NCBI RefSeq assembly: GCF_003369915.1
Contig: NC_046674.1
Location: 8,184,001 to 8,248,000 of the forward strand
Direction of reading: 5' to 3'
Source: Drosophila miranda
Lineage: Eukaryota > Arthropoda > Insecta > Diptera > Drosophilidae
DNA: 64,000 nucleotides
This document shows, in pieces, positions 62,443-64,000 of this stretch. The notes under the pieces are model-generated. The model did no database searches. It worked only from the letters and a program-made list of their open reading frames with translations, and had not been told where the DNA came from. Made by a program: the position numbers and the translations under genes. The first letter of the stretch is position 1. Every line of letters starts with the position of its first letter.

Positions 62443-62500
62443 TCATCGATGGAACTATCGATTCATCGGATTCTGCTTCGCAACGATATCGATGGTATCG
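62443..62500. promoter_or_regulatory. Cluster of DRE-like sites between qm and Srp19
   Basis: TATCGATT (62456–62463) and TATCGATG (62487–62494) each have one mismatch to TATCGATA. A CATCGATG (about 62443–62450) and a partial TATCG (62496–62500) flank them. They lie 120–180 bp upstream of the Srp19 start and about 270–330 bp upstream of the qm start, consistent with a shared DREF-driven promoter. Confidence 0.6.
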
Positions 62501-62616
62501 TCTCACTTCTCCCATCTCTATTTCGGGCAAGGTGCCTGCGTGGAAAAACTTTCTAGGCTGATTTTGAGTAACAATCTGTTAAAATTACTGATATTTACAA
62601 AGAAATCAACGTGACA

Positions 62617-63179
62617 ATGGCAGAACCACTTCCCATGCGCATCAATTGGAATCCTGATTTGAAACACAATCAAATGGAGCGGTAAGTTAGATGGAACAAC
62701 AAGCCAAAGTCCCAATCACATGCTCTCTTTATTATTGTTTCCACAGCTGGATATGCATTTACCCCGCCTATATCAATAGCAAGAAGACTCGCCAGGAAGG
62801 TCGTCGGCTGCCCAAGGAGAACTGCGTCGAGAATCCACACTACCACGAGATGCGAGATGTTCTGTCGGTGACCAACATGCACTTTCTGGTGGAGACACTT
62901 AAATATCCCCGCGAAATCAGCAGGGAGGCGCAATTCCGAGGCCGGATTCGCGTCCAACTCCGCAATGCCGATGGCACGTTGTGCAGCAAAGACTTTCCCT
63001 CGCGAGAATCTATCATGCAGTACATTGCCGGTAAAATACCCCAGCTGAAGACGCGCCAGAACAAGTCGGCGGATTCTTTCCATCAGCCCCAACTGCAGTC
63101 AAGCGGCTCTGGAGCTAGCGGCGGCGGGAGTGGTGGTGGTGGTGGCGGCGGCAAGAAGGGCAAAGGCAAGCGCCGCTGA
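62617..63179 (+). CDS. Srp19: Signal recognition particle 19 kDa protein
   Basis: SRP19 binds helices 6 and 8 of SRP RNA and primes binding of SRP54 for ER targeting. Two exons (62617–62681, 62747–63179; 65-bp intron) give 165 residues; human SRP19 has 144. The RNA-binding fold is clear: WICIYPAYINSKKTRQEGRR, the PHYHEMRDVL block, FRGRIRVQL and SRESIMQYIAGKIPQLK. The extra length is a Ser/Gly-rich linker and a basic tail ending KKGKGKRR, the usual lysine-rich end of this family. The ATG sits in a good context (GACAATGG). A poly(A) signal AATAAA follows at 63229–63234. Confidence 0.95.
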
Positions 63180-63228
63180 TGATTTCAATCATGTTTTTAA
63201 TGACATTTGTTTAGTTGGTTTCTTTTGT

Positions 63229-63234
63229 AATAAA
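63229..63234 (+). terminator. Srp19 polyadenylation signal
   Basis: A canonical AATAAA lies 50 bp after the Srp19 stop codon. Confidence 0.55.
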
Positions 63235-63493
63235 TTCTGTAAACAGAAATTTCGTACCCGTATGTTGTGTTAAGTTCAAGTGCAGGTATTTGCCCTTGGC
63301 ATGCGGATCTGTCCCAAAAAGAGAAATCAGCTCACAGAACATACGACTCAAGCATAGAACAGAACCCCATTTAGAAATGTTTCAAGATCACACGATGTCA
63401 GCGAAATTCCGGCGAACTGAATAAAAAAACAAAATCGAAAATCAAGCGACTGTCACGAAGCGGAGAAACATCTAAAATTTCACCTGGTCAGCG

Positions 63494-63500
63494 TATAAAA
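63494..63500 (+). promoter_or_regulatory. TATA box of the terminal gene
   Basis: TATAAAA in the context GCGTATAAAAACC lies 73–79 bp upstream of the ATG at 63573, a normal distance for a short leader. Confidence 0.6.
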
Positions 63501-63572
63501 ACCGTCGCGCGTTGCAATCGTACATCCACAACCCAATTCGAGAGCCGCCAAGACGGAGCCACACGACCCGAC

Positions 63573-64000
63573 CATGACACCGGAAACGATGAAACATCGC
63601 AGCCTCTACGCCTACACCATAGCCCTAGTCTTGGTTTGGCTGGCAGTCCTTCAACTGCATCTGGCTGCTGCAGTGGCTGCAACCACGGAATCCGCGCTCT
63701 CCACTTTATCGCCGTCAGCGGCAGCATCTCGTAATGCTAATCCCCTGACGGAGGCCAAGCACGAGCTGAACTGCAAAGCCCTCTGCGAGCACTGCGGCTG
63801 TTTGGGCTTCTACTGCGGGGAAGAGTGTCTCTGTGAGTGCAACAACGAGAACTCGGACACGGAATGCATTCGCACCATGCAGGCAAACGCGAAAACACTG
63901 AACAGTCCCTTTCAGATTCTCATACAGGGCCCGAGCAGCAACCGATTCGTCCGCAATGCCCAGCAGTTTGAGCAGAGACGGGATCTGGTGACCAGGAGTG
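63573..64000 (+). CDS. Cysteine-rich secreted protein, 3' end outside window
   Basis: The first 142 codons of an open frame cut by the window end. A positively charged start is followed by a hydrophobic core (about residues 12–32), a typical signal peptide. An Ala/Ser/Thr-rich segment leads into a compact cysteine cluster, C-x3-C-x2-C-x-C-x4-C-x3-C-x-C-x-C, at about residues 67–90. The rest is polar with a possible dibasic site (EQRRD). The TATA promoter suggests regulated, tissue-specific expression, unlike its housekeeping neighbours. I do not recognise the family. Confidence 0.75.

Overview
The window is eukaryotic and almost certainly Drosophila. Its genes are interrupted by short GT–AG introns of about 50–70 bp plus a few long ones. 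Core-promoter motifs typical of fly housekeeping genes (DRE, Motif 1, Motif 6) are present, as are two INE-1/DINE-1-like elements. The proteins are close to those of a Drosophila melanogaster chromosome 3L (Muller D) gene set: PolE2, Rrs1, QC, PXo, Rcc1, CTCF, qm, Srp19. The species is not D. melanogaster itself; an obscura-group fly is my guess, but I cannot prove it from sequence alone.

Layout. 1–14.7 kb is gene-poor, with a decayed C2H2 zinc-finger relic near 0.6 kb and many GA/CT and other simple repeats, densest at 7.2–9.5 kb. 14.7–29.1 kb is gene-dense: PolE2 (-), an SLC22-type transporter (+), Rrs1 (+), two tandem glutaminyl-cyclase genes (-), a second SLC22-type transporter (-) and a seven-exon tetraspan membrane protein (+). 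29.1–39.3 kb is a second gene-poor stretch with an odd GC-rich hairpin island near 38.3 kb. 39.3–63.2 kb is gene-dense again: the SPX/EXS phosphate transporter PXo (-), a CRAL-TRIO-only gene and its neighbour, a MOSPD2-like gene (+,+), Rcc1 (-), CTCF (+), qm (-) and Srp19 (+). The window ends inside a TATA-driven gene for a cysteine-rich secreted protein.

How the genes relate. Three divergent housekeeping pairs share short intergenic regions with DRE-type sites: PolE2/SLC22, Rcc1/CTCF and qm/Srp19. Two pairs are local duplications that have diverged. The second glutaminyl cyclase keeps its zinc ligands but has lost both catalytic acids. The CRAL-TRIO-only gene matches the first half of the MOSPD2-like gene exon for exon. 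All exon models were assembled by hand from splice sites and reading phase; every one closes in frame. No CRISPR array, operon, rRNA or tRNA gene was seen.
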